This document shows positions 1 through 6,788 of a DNA stretch of 19,525 bases, one piece after another. This DNA is from an uncultured Clostridia bacterium (GTDB taxonomy: Bacteria; Bacillota; Clostridia; TANB77; CAG-508): assembly GCA_948505485.1 (NCBI GenBank), contig CAOPQH010000015.1:1-19525 (forward strand), written 5' to 3'. Position numbers and translations under genes: made by a program. How positions within the stretch are numbered: the stretch's first letter is position 1; every line of letters begins with the position of its first letter. The notes under the pieces were generated by a model. That model saw only the letters and a program-made list of their open reading frames with translations. It was not told where the DNA came from and searched no databases.

Positions 1-1
1 A

Positions 2-283
2 AAAATAGGAATATATGCTGCTGCAATAAGTACAATAGTAGCATTTGCATCTATGAGTGTATATAGAATAATTGATGTACAAAAATATGTAAAACTAAAA
101 GTAGAAACAAATACAATACTTAGAATATGTATTATGTTTATAATCATATGTATACTATATAATAAAAATCAATTTATTTTTTCAATTATTAATATATTAA
201 TTGTTATTATATATTCTCTAATAGAAAATAAAAATATTTTGTTTTCTATTAAAGATTTTAGAAAAAAATTATTGATTAAATAA
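2..283 (+). CDS. C-terminal end of a polysaccharide flippase-like membrane protein (partial)
   Basis: The reading frame is already open at the left edge, so only the last 93 codons are present and the true start lies outside the window. The visible part starts with a small-residue-rich helix (IGIYAAAISTIVAFASMSVYR), then a basic linker around IDVQKYVKLKVE, two very hydrophobic segments and a lysine-rich tail ending RKKLLIK. The helix followed by a YR-IID-KY motif is the pattern I know from the last helices of oligosaccharide/polysaccharide flippases (Wzx/RfbX, MATE-like superfamily), which move lipid-linked sugar units across the membrane. The neighbouring Wzz, BY-kinase and phosphatase genes support this. 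A methionine at position 53 is internal and is not the start. The family call is an inference from a short fragment; another polytopic membrane protein of the same cluster is possible. Confidence 0.55.
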   Translation, partial: KIGIYAAAISTIVAFASMSVYRIIDVQKYVKLKVETNTILRICIMFIIICILYNKNQFIFSIINILIVIIYSLIENKNILFSIKDFRKKLLIK

Positions 284-328
284 AGAATAAAAGATAAATT
301 ATATATTTTTTAAATAAAGGTGAAAACT

Positions 329-829
329 ATGAATAAAAAAATAATCATATCATGGCTATTAGTAATTATATGGATGAGTATAATATTTATTTTTTCAAAC
401 ATGGACACAAACGAATCAAATGACAAAAGCAAAGGAACAATAAGTCAAGTAATAGAAGATACAGTTCATACAACGAATGGAATGGGAATTACAGATAAAC
501 ATCCAAGCAATGAAAAAATAGATACAATAGCAGAAAAATTAAATGTTCCATTTAGAAAATGCATGCATGCAAGTGTTTATTTGATTTTAGCAATACTATT
601 AATAAGCTCACTAAAGACAATTGGAATAACAAACAAAAAAACTATATTTCTAACAGTATTATTATGTTTTATATATGCATGCACAGATGAATTTCATCAA
701 ACTTTTGTAGAGGGAAGAACAGGACAATTTTCTGATGTGTTAATAGACACAGTAGGAAGTATTATAGGGTGTGGAATACATATTTTATTTAGTATAATAT
801 TAATTAAAATTAAGGATAAAAAAATATAA
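329..829 (+). CDS. VanZ family membrane protein
   Basis: A 166-residue protein. I chose ATG 329 because AAAGGTG (317-322) sits six bases before it. The GTG at 320 would overlap that ribosome site. An N-terminal helix follows the basic start (MNKKIIISWLL...), then a polar extracytoplasmic loop of about 60 residues, a helix beginning near FRKCMHASVYL, another helix, and the family's most conserved part, ACTDEFHQTFVEGRTG followed by DVLIDTVGS. This spacing (a K/H-A helix, then DE-HQ-F-GR, then D-D-G) is the VanZ signature. VanZ proteins are small membrane proteins, some linked to teicoplanin resistance; the biochemical role is not settled. It lies 45 bases after the flippase-like gene and before the wzz-type gene, so a cell-envelope polysaccharide role is likely but inferred. 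It may be co-transcribed with the upstream gene, as I see no terminator between them. Confidence 0.85.
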   Translation: MNKKIIISWLLVIIWMSIIFIFSNMDTNESNDKSKGTISQVIEDTVHTTNGMGITDKHPSNEKIDTIAEKLNVPFRKCMHASVYLILAILLISSLKTIGITNKKTIFLTVLLCFIYACTDEFHQTFVEGRTGQFSDVLIDTVGSIIGCGIHILFSIILIKIKDKKI

Positions 830-836
830 ATATTTT

Positions 837-865
837 TTGCAAAAATATTATAAATATGATATAGT
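837..865 (+). promoter_or_regulatory. Sigma-A type promoter of the wzz/kinase operon
   Basis: The -35 is TTGCAA (837-842), the spacer is 17 bases and the -10 is TATAGT (860-865). The -10 is preceded by TGA, giving an extended -10. Transcription would start near 872, about 36 bases before the ATG at 908. The site directly follows the VanZ stop codon and gives the kinase module its own promoter. Confidence 0.55.
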
Positions 866-907
866 AAAATAGATAAAATTATTAACTAAAGAAAAAAGGA
901 GTAATAA

Positions 908-1594
908 ATGGAAGAAATTGATTTGAAAGAATTATTTGAAATCTTTTGGAGTAAAAAAGTTCAGATTATACTTACCATTTTAATATTTATGACAATAGGT
1001 GCTATATATACAATAGAAGTTATAAAACCTAAATATACATCTTCAACAACACTAGTTTTGGTTCAGGCTGATAGTTCTAACAATAAAGGGAACTCAGAGT
1101 CGCTTACTACATCTGATTTGGCTTTGAATGCAAAATTAGTGTCAACATACAGCGAATTAATAAAGAGTAAAAATGTTGTAAGACAAGTTATTTCAAATTT
1201 AAATATAGATGTAGCAGAAGAAAATCTTAGAAAAAGCATAACTGTTAATGCTGTAGAAGATACAGAGTTAATTAAAATTTCAGTTTCAAATGCAAACCCA
1301 CTATATGCTGAGCAAATGGCGAATGAAATAGCAAATGTTTTTACAGAAAAAGTGGTAGAAATATATAATTTAAATAATGTTTATGTTGTAGATAAAGCAG
1401 AGATATCTACTAATCCATCTAATATAAATCATACAAAAAATATAATGATATTTTCTATTGCAGGAATAGTAATTGCATTTGCATGTACGTTTGTATCTAG
1501 TATGCTAGATACAACTGTGAAAACAGCAGATGATGTAGAAAAGAAAATAAAAGTACCAGTACTTGCATCAATTCCAAAATATGATTTTAAATAA
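908..1594 (+). CDS. Wzz/CapA-type chain-length determinant, kinase modulator
   Basis: A 228-residue membrane protein with the layout of Gram-positive Wzz-family proteins (YveK/CpsC/CapA). An N-terminal cytoplasmic stretch MEEIDLKELFEIFW is followed by the first membrane helix (about residues 18-37), an extracytoplasmic domain, a second helix (about 178-198), and a short cytoplasmic tail with VKTADDVEKKIKVPVLASIPKY. In characterised systems this tail contacts and activates the partner BY-kinase, and the pair controls polymer length and export. The kinase gene follows after 15 bases, matching the split arrangement of Firmicutes; in proteobacteria the two are fused. Start ATG 908 has AAGGAG seven bases before it. 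The ectodomain is short, as expected in Gram-positive bacteria. Family assignment is firm; the polymer it acts on is not visible here. Confidence 0.88.
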   Translation: MEEIDLKELFEIFWSKKVQIILTILIFMTIGAIYTIEVIKPKYTSSTTLVLVQADSSNNKGNSESLTTSDLALNAKLVSTYSELIKSKNVVRQVISNLNIDVAEENLRKSITVNAVEDTELIKISVSNANPLYAEQMANEIANVFTEKVVEIYNLNNVYVVDKAEISTNPSNINHTKNIMIFSIAGIVIAFACTFVSSMLDTTVKTADDVEKKIKVPVLASIPKYDFK

Positions 1595-1609
1595 AGGAGA
1601 CAAAAGATA

Positions 1610-2968
1610 ATGAAAAAAGAGTTAATAGCATATAAAGATCCAAAATCTCCAGTATCTGAAATGTTTAGAACTCTAAGAACTAATTTACAATTTATGAACA
1701 CTGATGATGAGCTAAAAACAATCTTAATAACTAGTACATTACCTGGGGAGGGTAAAAGTTGGATTGCTTCAAATTTAGCAGTTACTTTTGCACAAACAGG
1801 TAAAAGTGTAGTTTTAATTGATGGGGATATGAGAAAAGGAAGACAATATACAATATTTGATGTTTTACCAAGACCAGGATTATCAAACTATTTATCTGGT
1901 GTTATAAATGATCATAAAAATAGAAAAACAGATGGTATAGAAGAATTTATCCAAGAAACAGATATAGAAAATTTATCTGTTATTTCTGCTGGAAATGTAC
2001 CACCAAATCCTTCAGAATTACTTGTTTCACACAAGATGACAAAACTAATAAACGAATTAAACGATATGTATGATATTATAATTTTTGATGGAACTCCAAG
2101 TCTTTTAGTTACAGATGCAATTATTTTATCTAGATTAGTAGATATGACTTTATTAATTACAGCTCATAAAGAAACTAAAGTGGATAATATAGATAAAGTA
2201 AAAAGAACAATAGAAAATGTAGGAGGAAAAGTTGCAGGAGTTGTAGTCAATAAAATTCCTACATCAAGTAAAAAATATCAAGATACATATTATTATGGAA
2301 ACAACAAAAAGAAATCAAATAAAAAGAAAGAATCAAGAAAGAAAAAAGCTATAGAAAAATCGATATCTCTAGACACAGTGATACCAAAAGAAAAATCATT
2401 ACCAAAAATTAAACCTGAAATTCAACCAGAGATTTCATTAAAAGAAAATATAGATATACCAAAAGTTGAGATTCCTAAAATTGATAATAATATTAATGTT
2501 AAAGAAGCAAAACAAGATATACAAGAAAATAAAAGTAAAGAATATAAAGAAGATATACATGTGCAAGATATTTATAATGAAAATCTTGATAATATTGAAA
2601 AAAAATTAAATGAAGATAAAGAAGATATTATACAAAATGAAGTATTGCCAGGTATAGAAGATAAATTGAAAGAAAATGAATTAACAAAAGAAGAAAATCA
2701 ATTACAGGAAAACAATATTCAAGAAAATAACTTTGAAGATAGAAGAAAAAATCCTCCAAAACCAAAGACTGCTAGAAGAAGAAAAAATCAAATAGGGGAT
2801 ACTAAGGTAAGAAGAACAATTAGAACTGTACAAACAGATGATATAGATACAATTAATAACATAATAGAAGAAACAATGTCAGGATCCAAAAGAAAGAAAA
2901 AAAATAAATCTCCAGACAGAAGCAAAGATATTTTAAATCAAATAAATAGATATTTAGATAAACAATAG
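1610..2968 (+). CDS. CpsD/CapB-type tyrosine kinase (BY-kinase) with long charged C-terminal tail
   Basis: A 452-residue protein; ordinary Gram-positive BY-kinases are about 225-250. The kinase domain fills residues 1 to about 220: Walker A PGEGKS (45-50), Walker A' VVLIDGDMRKG with D71 and D73, and Walker B IIIFD ending at D160, followed by GTPSLLVTDA. A short tyrosine cluster, YQDTYYYG (Y223, Y227-Y229), stands where the autophosphorylated C-terminal cluster of the family normally ends the protein. Here about 220 more residues follow: a lysine block, a long Glu/Lys/Asn/Ile-rich low-complexity stretch with several P-K-I/V repeats, an Arg/Lys-rich patch (PPKPKTARRRKN) and a basic end (SKRKKKNKSPDRSK). 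The tail has no domain I recognise. It is preceded by the modulator gene and followed 14 bases later by the phosphatase gene. Start ATG 1610 has AAAGGAG upstream. Confidence 0.88.
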   Translation: MKKELIAYKDPKSPVSEMFRTLRTNLQFMNTDDELKTILITSTLPGEGKSWIASNLAVTFAQTGKSVVLIDGDMRKGRQYTIFDVLPRPGLSNYLSGVINDHKNRKTDGIEEFIQETDIENLSVISAGNVPPNPSELLVSHKMTKLINELNDMYDIIIFDGTPSLLVTDAIILSRLVDMTLLITAHKETKVDNIDKVKRTIENVGGKVAGVVVNKIPTSSKKYQDTYYYGNNKKKSNKKKESRKKKAIEKSISLDTVIPKEKSLPKIKPEIQPEISLKENIDIPKVEIPKIDNNINVKEAKQDIQENKSKEYKEDIHVQDIYNENLDNIEKKLNEDKEDIIQNEVLPGIEDKLKENELTKEENQLQENNIQENNFEDRRKNPPKPKTARRRKNQIGDTKVRRTIRTVQTDDIDTINNIIEETMSGSKRKKKNKSPDRSKDILNQINRYLDKQ

Positions 2969-2982
2969 AAAGGTTTGTTAAT

Positions 2983-3738
2983 ATGATAGATTTTCATTCA
3001 CATATAATACCTAATATTGATGATGGCTCACAAAGTATTGAAGATACAATTTGTATGCTAGAAGAAGCAAAAAAAGTAGGATTTACAGATATTATTTCAA
3101 CAAGTCATTATATAGAAGATTATTATGAAGTTGATGAAAAAAAAAGAAAAGAATATATAGATAATATTCAAAAAGAAGTAGAAGGCATTAATATTATAAT
3201 AGGTAGTGAAATATATGTAACACATAATATAGTAAATTTGATAAATGAAAAAAAAGCATCTACGATAAATAATACTAGATATGTATTATTTGAATTACCT
3301 ATGAATAGTAATGTACTATACTTAAAAAATGTAATATTTAGTTTGCTAGAAAATAAATTCATACCAATAATTGCTCATCCAGAAAGATATAGTTTTATTC
3401 AGAAAAATCCTAATTGGTTAATAGAATATATAGAAATGGGAGTATTATTTCAAGCAAATTTTGGTAGTATTTATGGAATATATGGCAAGGAATGTCAGAA
3501 AACAGTACAATTATTATTAAAAAATAATATGATACATTTTTTAGGTAGTGATGTTCATAGAAAAAATAGTATATATCCTAAAATGCCAGATATTTTAAGA
3601 AAAATAGAAAAAGTTATATCAAAAGAAAAAGTTTATAAATTAACAACAATAAATCTCAAATTAGTTTTAAACAATAAAAAAATAGAAGTAGATAAGCCTC
3701 AAAAAATAAAAATGGGATTTTGGAATAAACTTAAATAA
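2983..3738 (+). CDS. CpsB/CapC-type PHP protein-tyrosine phosphatase
   Basis: A 251-residue protein of the PHP-fold tyrosine phosphatases (CpsB, YwqE, Wzb of Gram-positives) that remove phosphate from the BY-kinase tyrosine cluster. Motifs in order: FHSHIIPNIDDGS at the N-terminus (metal ligands H5 and H7, then D13-D14), TSHY near residue 41, GSEIYV near residue 70, AHPERY near 128, and GSDVHR near 189. These histidines and aspartates build the manganese/iron cluster of the family. The last 30 or so residues (KIEVDKPQKIKMGFWNKLK) are basic. It follows the kinase gene by 14 bases, with GAAAGG before the ATG, so kinase and phosphatase are translated from one message. Expected in the cytoplasm, acting on the kinase tail at the membrane. 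Confidence 0.9.
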   Translation: MIDFHSHIIPNIDDGSQSIEDTICMLEEAKKVGFTDIISTSHYIEDYYEVDEKKRKEYIDNIQKEVEGINIIIGSEIYVTHNIVNLINEKKASTINNTRYVLFELPMNSNVLYLKNVIFSLLENKFIPIIAHPERYSFIQKNPNWLIEYIEMGVLFQANFGSIYGIYGKECQKTVQLLLKNNMIHFLGSDVHRKNSIYPKMPDILRKIEKVISKEKVYKLTTINLKLVLNNKKIEVDKPQKIKMGFWNKLK

Positions 3739-3762
3739 AATCAATACAAAAAGGTGGTAAAA

Positions 3763-5127
3763 ATGAGAAAATATTTTGGAACAGATGGAATAAGAAGAAT
3801 TGCTAATACAGAACTTTCGCCTGAATTAGTATATAAAGTTGCAAAAGCTGGGGCATATGTTTTAGCAAAACATACAGATCATGCTCCTACTATATTAATA
3901 GGAAGAGATACTAGAATATCAGGTACATTAATAGAAAGTGCAATGGTAGCAGGATTTTTAAGTTATGGTGCTAATGTTAAATTATTAGGAGTTATGCCAA
4001 CACCAGCAGTTGCATATTTAACTAGAAAGTTAAATGCTGATGCTAGTGTTGTTATTTCTGCATCTCATAATACATATGAATTTAATGGAATAAAATATTT
4101 TAGTAATAAAGGAATGAAAATATCTGATGAATTAGAAGAAGAAATAGAAGAAATTATGGATTCAGGAAAACTTGAAGAATTAACAGCAGAAAATGATAAA
4201 ATAGGTATTTCAGAAATAAAAACAGAATTAATAGATGAGTATATATATTTCTTTAGAAAAACATTTGATGATATAATAGAAAAATATAATAAAGATAACT
4301 TTGAAGTAGCAATAGATACTGCAAATGGTGCAACAGGAGAATCAGCAAGAAAAGTATTTGAGGCTTTAGGTATAAAACATCATATATTAAACAATACTCC
4401 TAATGGCACAAATATTAATAAAAATTGTGGCTCAACTCATTTAGAAGGATTAATACAATATGTAAAGGATAATAATTTGAGTTTAGGGATAGCATATGAT
4501 GGAGACGGAGATAGATGTTTAGCAGTTGATGAAAAGGGAAATATAATAGATGGAGATAAATTATTAGCAATTATATCTGAAAATTTAAAAAAACATAATA
4601 AACTAAAAAACAATACAATTGTAGCTACAGTTATGAGCAATTTGGGATTAAATAAATATACAGAAAAAGAAAATTTAAATTTTGTTCAAACTAGTGTTGG
4701 AGATAGATATGTTTTAGAAGAAATGTTAAAAAATGACTACAATATAGGTGGAGAACAATCAGGACATATAATTTTACTAGATTATAATCCAACAGGAGAT
4801 GGAATACTAACATCATTAATGTTAATAAAATCAATATTAGAAAGTGGAAAAAAGGCATCAGAATTGAATGAATTAGTTAAAGTATATCCACAAGTTTTAG
4901 TAAATGCAAGAGTTAATAGTGAAAAAAAATATGATTATGAAAAAGATAAAGAGATAAAACAAGCAATTGAAAAACTAGAAAAAGAATTTGATGGAAATGG
5001 AAGAGTATTAATTAGACCATCAGGAACAGAGCCTTTAGTAAGAGTTATGATTGAAGGTGAAGACCAAAAATATATTGAAGAAAAAGCAAATAAATTAGCG
5101 GAATTTATTGAAAAAAAGTTAAAATAA
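3763..5127 (+). CDS. glmM: Phosphoglucosamine mutase
   Basis: A 454-residue enzyme that interconverts glucosamine-6-phosphate and glucosamine-1-phosphate, the step before UDP-GlcNAc, which feeds peptidoglycan and surface polysaccharide. It starts with the family hallmark RKYFGTDGIRR. The phosphoserine loop is VVISASHN, with catalytic S101; the magnesium loop is YDGDGDR, with D246, D248 and D250; a GEQSGH motif binds sugar; and RPSGTEP near the C-terminus binds the phosphate. I chose ATG 3763 because AAGGTGG (3751-3757) precedes it; a GTG at 3754 lies inside that site. Length is normal for GlmM. It is 24 bases behind the phosphatase gene with no terminator between, so it is probably the last gene of the polysaccharide operon. 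The common cdaA-cdaR-glmM arrangement of Firmicutes is not seen in this window. Confidence 0.95.
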   Translation: MRKYFGTDGIRRIANTELSPELVYKVAKAGAYVLAKHTDHAPTILIGRDTRISGTLIESAMVAGFLSYGANVKLLGVMPTPAVAYLTRKLNADASVVISASHNTYEFNGIKYFSNKGMKISDELEEEIEEIMDSGKLEELTAENDKIGISEIKTELIDEYIYFFRKTFDDIIEKYNKDNFEVAIDTANGATGESARKVFEALGIKHHILNNTPNGTNINKNCGSTHLEGLIQYVKDNNLSLGIAYDGDGDRCLAVDEKGNIIDGDKLLAIISENLKKHNKLKNNTIVATVMSNLGLNKYTEKENLNFVQTSVGDRYVLEEMLKNDYNIGGEQSGHIILLDYNPTGDGILTSLMLIKSILESGKKASELNELVKVYPQVLVNARVNSEKKYDYEKDKEIKQAIEKLEKEFDGNGRVLIRPSGTEPLVRVMIEGEDQKYIEEKANKLAEFIEKKLK

Positions 5128-5130
5128 TAC

Positions 5131-5159
5131 TTGCTAATAGAAAAAAATAATGTTAATAT
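5131..5159 (+). promoter_or_regulatory. Probable promoter before the small membrane protein
   Basis: The -35 is TTGCTA (5131-5136), the spacer 17 bases, and the -10 TAATAT (5154-5159) carries an upstream TG (5151-5152). It sits three bases after the glmM stop codon and would start transcription about 35 bases before the ATG at 5202. The AT-rich background makes such matches fairly easy, so this is tentative. Confidence 0.4.
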
Positions 5160-5201
5160 AATAATAATTATAAAACAAAAGAAAAATGAGGAGGAATATT
5201 T

Positions 5202-5540
5202 ATGTTTGTATTTAACATAACAAATCCAATGACATTAGTGCTATTGTTAGTGGCAACTGTACTATTAATATTTTTAGGACAAGAAATTAAAAAAAGCTAT
5301 GTAACACTAATACCATTAATTGCATATTTAATTTTATTAGTGTGGCATGTAACACAGATGGTAACTGTTTCAGAAGAATATAGATATTTATTAACTACAA
5401 TTTCAAGATGTATAGCGATGGATTTTATATTTGTATTAATAACGTTTTTTGCATATTTATGGGTTGATGATATTGAGGCTAAAGCAACCAATAAAAAGAG
5501 TATTGATAATAGTTTAGATTGGTTTTGGAGAAAAGTATAA
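5202..5540 (+). CDS. Small three-helix membrane protein, unknown function
   Basis: A 112-residue protein I cannot assign to a family. Three hydrophobic segments are visible: residues about 9-28 (MTLVLLLVATVLLIFLG), about 33-52 (VTLIPLIAYLILLVWHV), and about 72-90 (CIAMDFIFVLITFFAYLW). A short acidic loop, VSEEYR, lies between the second and third, and the cytoplasmic end finishes with SLDWFWRKV. Translation should be efficient: a strong GAGGAGG site stands seven bases before the ATG. It has a candidate promoter of its own and a clear intrinsic terminator directly behind it, so it may be a one-gene unit. The balanced codon use and hydrophobic periodicity support a real protein. No signal peptide cleavage site is evident. 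Confidence 0.7.
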   Translation: MFVFNITNPMTLVLLLVATVLLIFLGQEIKKSYVTLIPLIAYLILLVWHVTQMVTVSEEYRYLLTTISRCIAMDFIFVLITFFAYLWVDDIEAKATNKKSIDNSLDWFWRKV

Positions 5541-5547
5541 TTAAGTT

Positions 5548-5583
5548 AAACGTATCACATTGACCTGTGATGCGTTTTTTTAT
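5548..5583 (+). terminator. Intrinsic terminator
   Basis: The left arm CGTATCACA (5551-5559) pairs with TGTGATGCG (5566-5574) around the six-base loop TTGACC, with one G-T wobble and flanking A-T pairs, followed by a run of seven T. It lies 10 bases after the stop of the small membrane protein gene and only about 22 bases before the next start codon. Confidence 0.85.
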
Positions 5584-5604
5584 ATAGTAGGAGAAATATA
5601 AAAA

Positions 5605-6399
5605 ATGATAAACATAAGAAAAAAGTTAATATTAATAAATTCAATTATAATTTTAATATTATGTATATGCAATATTACATTAGCAACTGATAATGAATAT
5701 ATAGAAAATAATAAAAATTTAAAAATTATTTCTATAATACTTATAATAATTATAATTTTAATCGCATTTAATATTATAAAGTATTTTTATAAAAATAGAA
5801 ATAATTTTAAATGTAAAGAAGATTATAATGGACATATCACAAAAAATAGAAAAAACAAAAATGTTAACAATAATGTTAACAATAATATGATAAAACAAAA
5901 ATTTCAGAAAATGTTTGAAGGATCAAAAGCTTTAGAAAGACAAATTGAAACAGAAGTTATGCAGATATATAAAACATTTAATAAGGAAGAATTTATAGAT
6001 TGGGTAAAGGCATTTATTATAAAATTTAAAGATTTTTGGATATTAAATAATCATGAAGGATTAAAAAATTTAGAAACTGAAAATTTATATAAAAATCACA
6101 AACTAAAATTAGAAGAATTTAAAAGTAAAAATATAAATAATTTTATAGATGTAACATTCATAAAATATTGCTCTTTATACGAATTTGATGCTAATACAAA
6201 AAGATTAACTGTAAAATTAAATTGCAAAATGATAGATTATCTTTTTGATAATAATACTAAAAAAAATATAAACGGTAATAAAAATAATCAAGTAGAAAAA
6301 ATATATTACCTAAGTTTTGATAAACAAAACGATAACTTGTCCCAAAAAACAAAAGATGAATATAACAGTTGGAAATTAAGTGACGTAAGATTACAATAA
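5605..6399 (+). CDS. Tim44-like domain membrane protein
   Basis: A 264-residue protein. An N-terminal signal-like segment (MINIRKKLILINSIIILILC..., possible cleavage after NITLA near residue 27) is followed by a second hydrophobic helix at about 43-62, then an Asn/Lys-rich linker containing the repeated NVNNNVNNN. The domain from about residue 100 resembles Tim44/MrpL45 folds of bacterial membrane-anchored proteins: FNKEEFIDWVKAFIIKFKDFWILNNHEGLKNLETENLYKN matches the pattern in which a helix carrying a W is followed by L..LRN.LT..L, and two beta-rich stretches follow (NFIDVTFIKYCSLYEFD; KIYYLSFDKQ). Bacterial members often have this signal peptide-helix-linker-domain order; their function is unknown. 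Start ATG 5605 has TAGGAG 11 bases before it. The Tim44 call is from recognition of the pattern, not an alignment. Confidence 0.6.
   Translation: MINIRKKLILINSIIILILCICNITLATDNEYIENNKNLKIISIILIIIIILIAFNIIKYFYKNRNNFKCKEDYNGHITKNRKNKNVNNNVNNNMIKQKFQKMFEGSKALERQIETEVMQIYKTFNKEEFIDWVKAFIIKFKDFWILNNHEGLKNLETENLYKNHKLKLEEFKSKNINNFIDVTFIKYCSLYEFDANTKRLTVKLNCKMIDYLFDNNTKKNINGNKNNQVEKIYYLSFDKQNDNLSQKTKDEYNSWKLSDVRLQ
5861..5884 (+). repeat. Two tandem 12-bp units inside the Tim44-like gene
   Basis: The 12-base unit ATGTTAACAATA occurs twice in direct succession (5861-5872 and 5873-5884). Being a multiple of three it keeps the frame and adds Asn/Val residues to the linker between membrane helix and domain. 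It is a likely site of copy-number change between strains. Confidence 0.8.
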
Positions 6400-6412
6400 A
6401 TCTTCTTTCAAT

Positions 6413-6452
6413 ATAAAAGATGACAGAGAAATATAATTTCTGTCATCTTTTT
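6413..6452. terminator. Bidirectional intrinsic terminator
   Basis: AAAAGATGACAGA (6415-6427) pairs with TCTGTCATCTTTT (ending at 6451) around an AT-rich loop. Runs of A before and T after make it work in both directions: it ends the Tim44-like gene on + and the tRNA-Thr gene on minus, whose 3' end is only two bases away. Confidence 0.85.
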
Positions 6453-6453
6453 G

Positions 6454-6529
6454 TGGGGCTTCTAACCAGGATTGAACTGGTGACCTCTACCTTACCAAGG
6501 TAGTGCTCTACCAACTGAGCTATAGAAGC
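6454..6529 (-). tRNA. tRNA-Thr (anticodon GGT)
   Basis: Read on the minus strand, 76 bases fold into a complete cloverleaf. The acceptor arm is GCTTCTA with TAGAAGC; the D arm is GCTC/GAGC with loop AGTTGGTA; the anticodon stem CTACC/GGTAG holds the loop TTGGTAA, so the anticodon is GGT (threonine codon ACC, and ACT by wobble). The T arm ACCAG/CTGGT has the canonical loop TTCAATC. The CCA end is encoded. The discriminator base is C (plus-strand G at 6457), which is unusual for threonine tRNA; see findings. It is a single tRNA gene with its own promoter and terminator. Confidence 0.96.
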
Positions 6530-6544
6530 ATAAATATGAATATA

Positions 6545-6573
6545 ATAGTATATTAAAAATATAAAAATGTCAA
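6545..6573 (-). promoter_or_regulatory. Promoter of the tRNA-Thr gene
   Basis: On the minus strand a perfect -35 TTGACA (6573-6568) is followed after 17 bases by the -10-like TACTAT (6550-6545). Transcription would start about eight bases before the mature tRNA 5' end, typical of tRNA genes. The -10 matches only four of six consensus bases. Confidence 0.55.
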
Positions 6574-6675
6574 TAATAAAATATAGAGAATATTATATAT
6601 TGTATACAAAAAGCAATTAAAAATATCATAAATTTTGTAAATATACTAAAAAATGCCAAAAATTTTAAAAATCTA

Positions 6676-6705
6676 TTGTATATTAGAAATGTTTTGTGAT
6701 ATAAT
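6676..6705 (+). promoter_or_regulatory. Sigma-A promoter of pyruvate kinase
   Basis: The -35 TTGTAT (6676-6681) and a perfect -10 TATAAT (6700-6705), preceded by TGA, are 18 bases apart. The start near 6712 gives a leader of about 77 bases before the GTG start. I see no riboswitch-like fold in that leader. The stretch from 6574 to 6675 is plain AT-rich sequence in which I find nothing else. Confidence 0.7.
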
Positions 6706-6788
6706 AAAAGTCGGTTCACAAAAAAATGTAAAAAAGTTAAAATAATCAATAATAATTGGTTATTTATTTTATGAAAGGGGAAGATAAA

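Noticed and set aside
1429..1701. Antisense reading frames across the wzz, kinase, glmM, ruvB, pyk, queH and EndoQ genes
   Set aside because: They mirror strongly supported + strand genes, lack ribosome sites and give low-complexity proteins typical of AT-rich shadows.
6706..6788. Riboswitch in the pyk leader
   Set aside because: The leader is short, AT-rich and shows no paired conserved elements.
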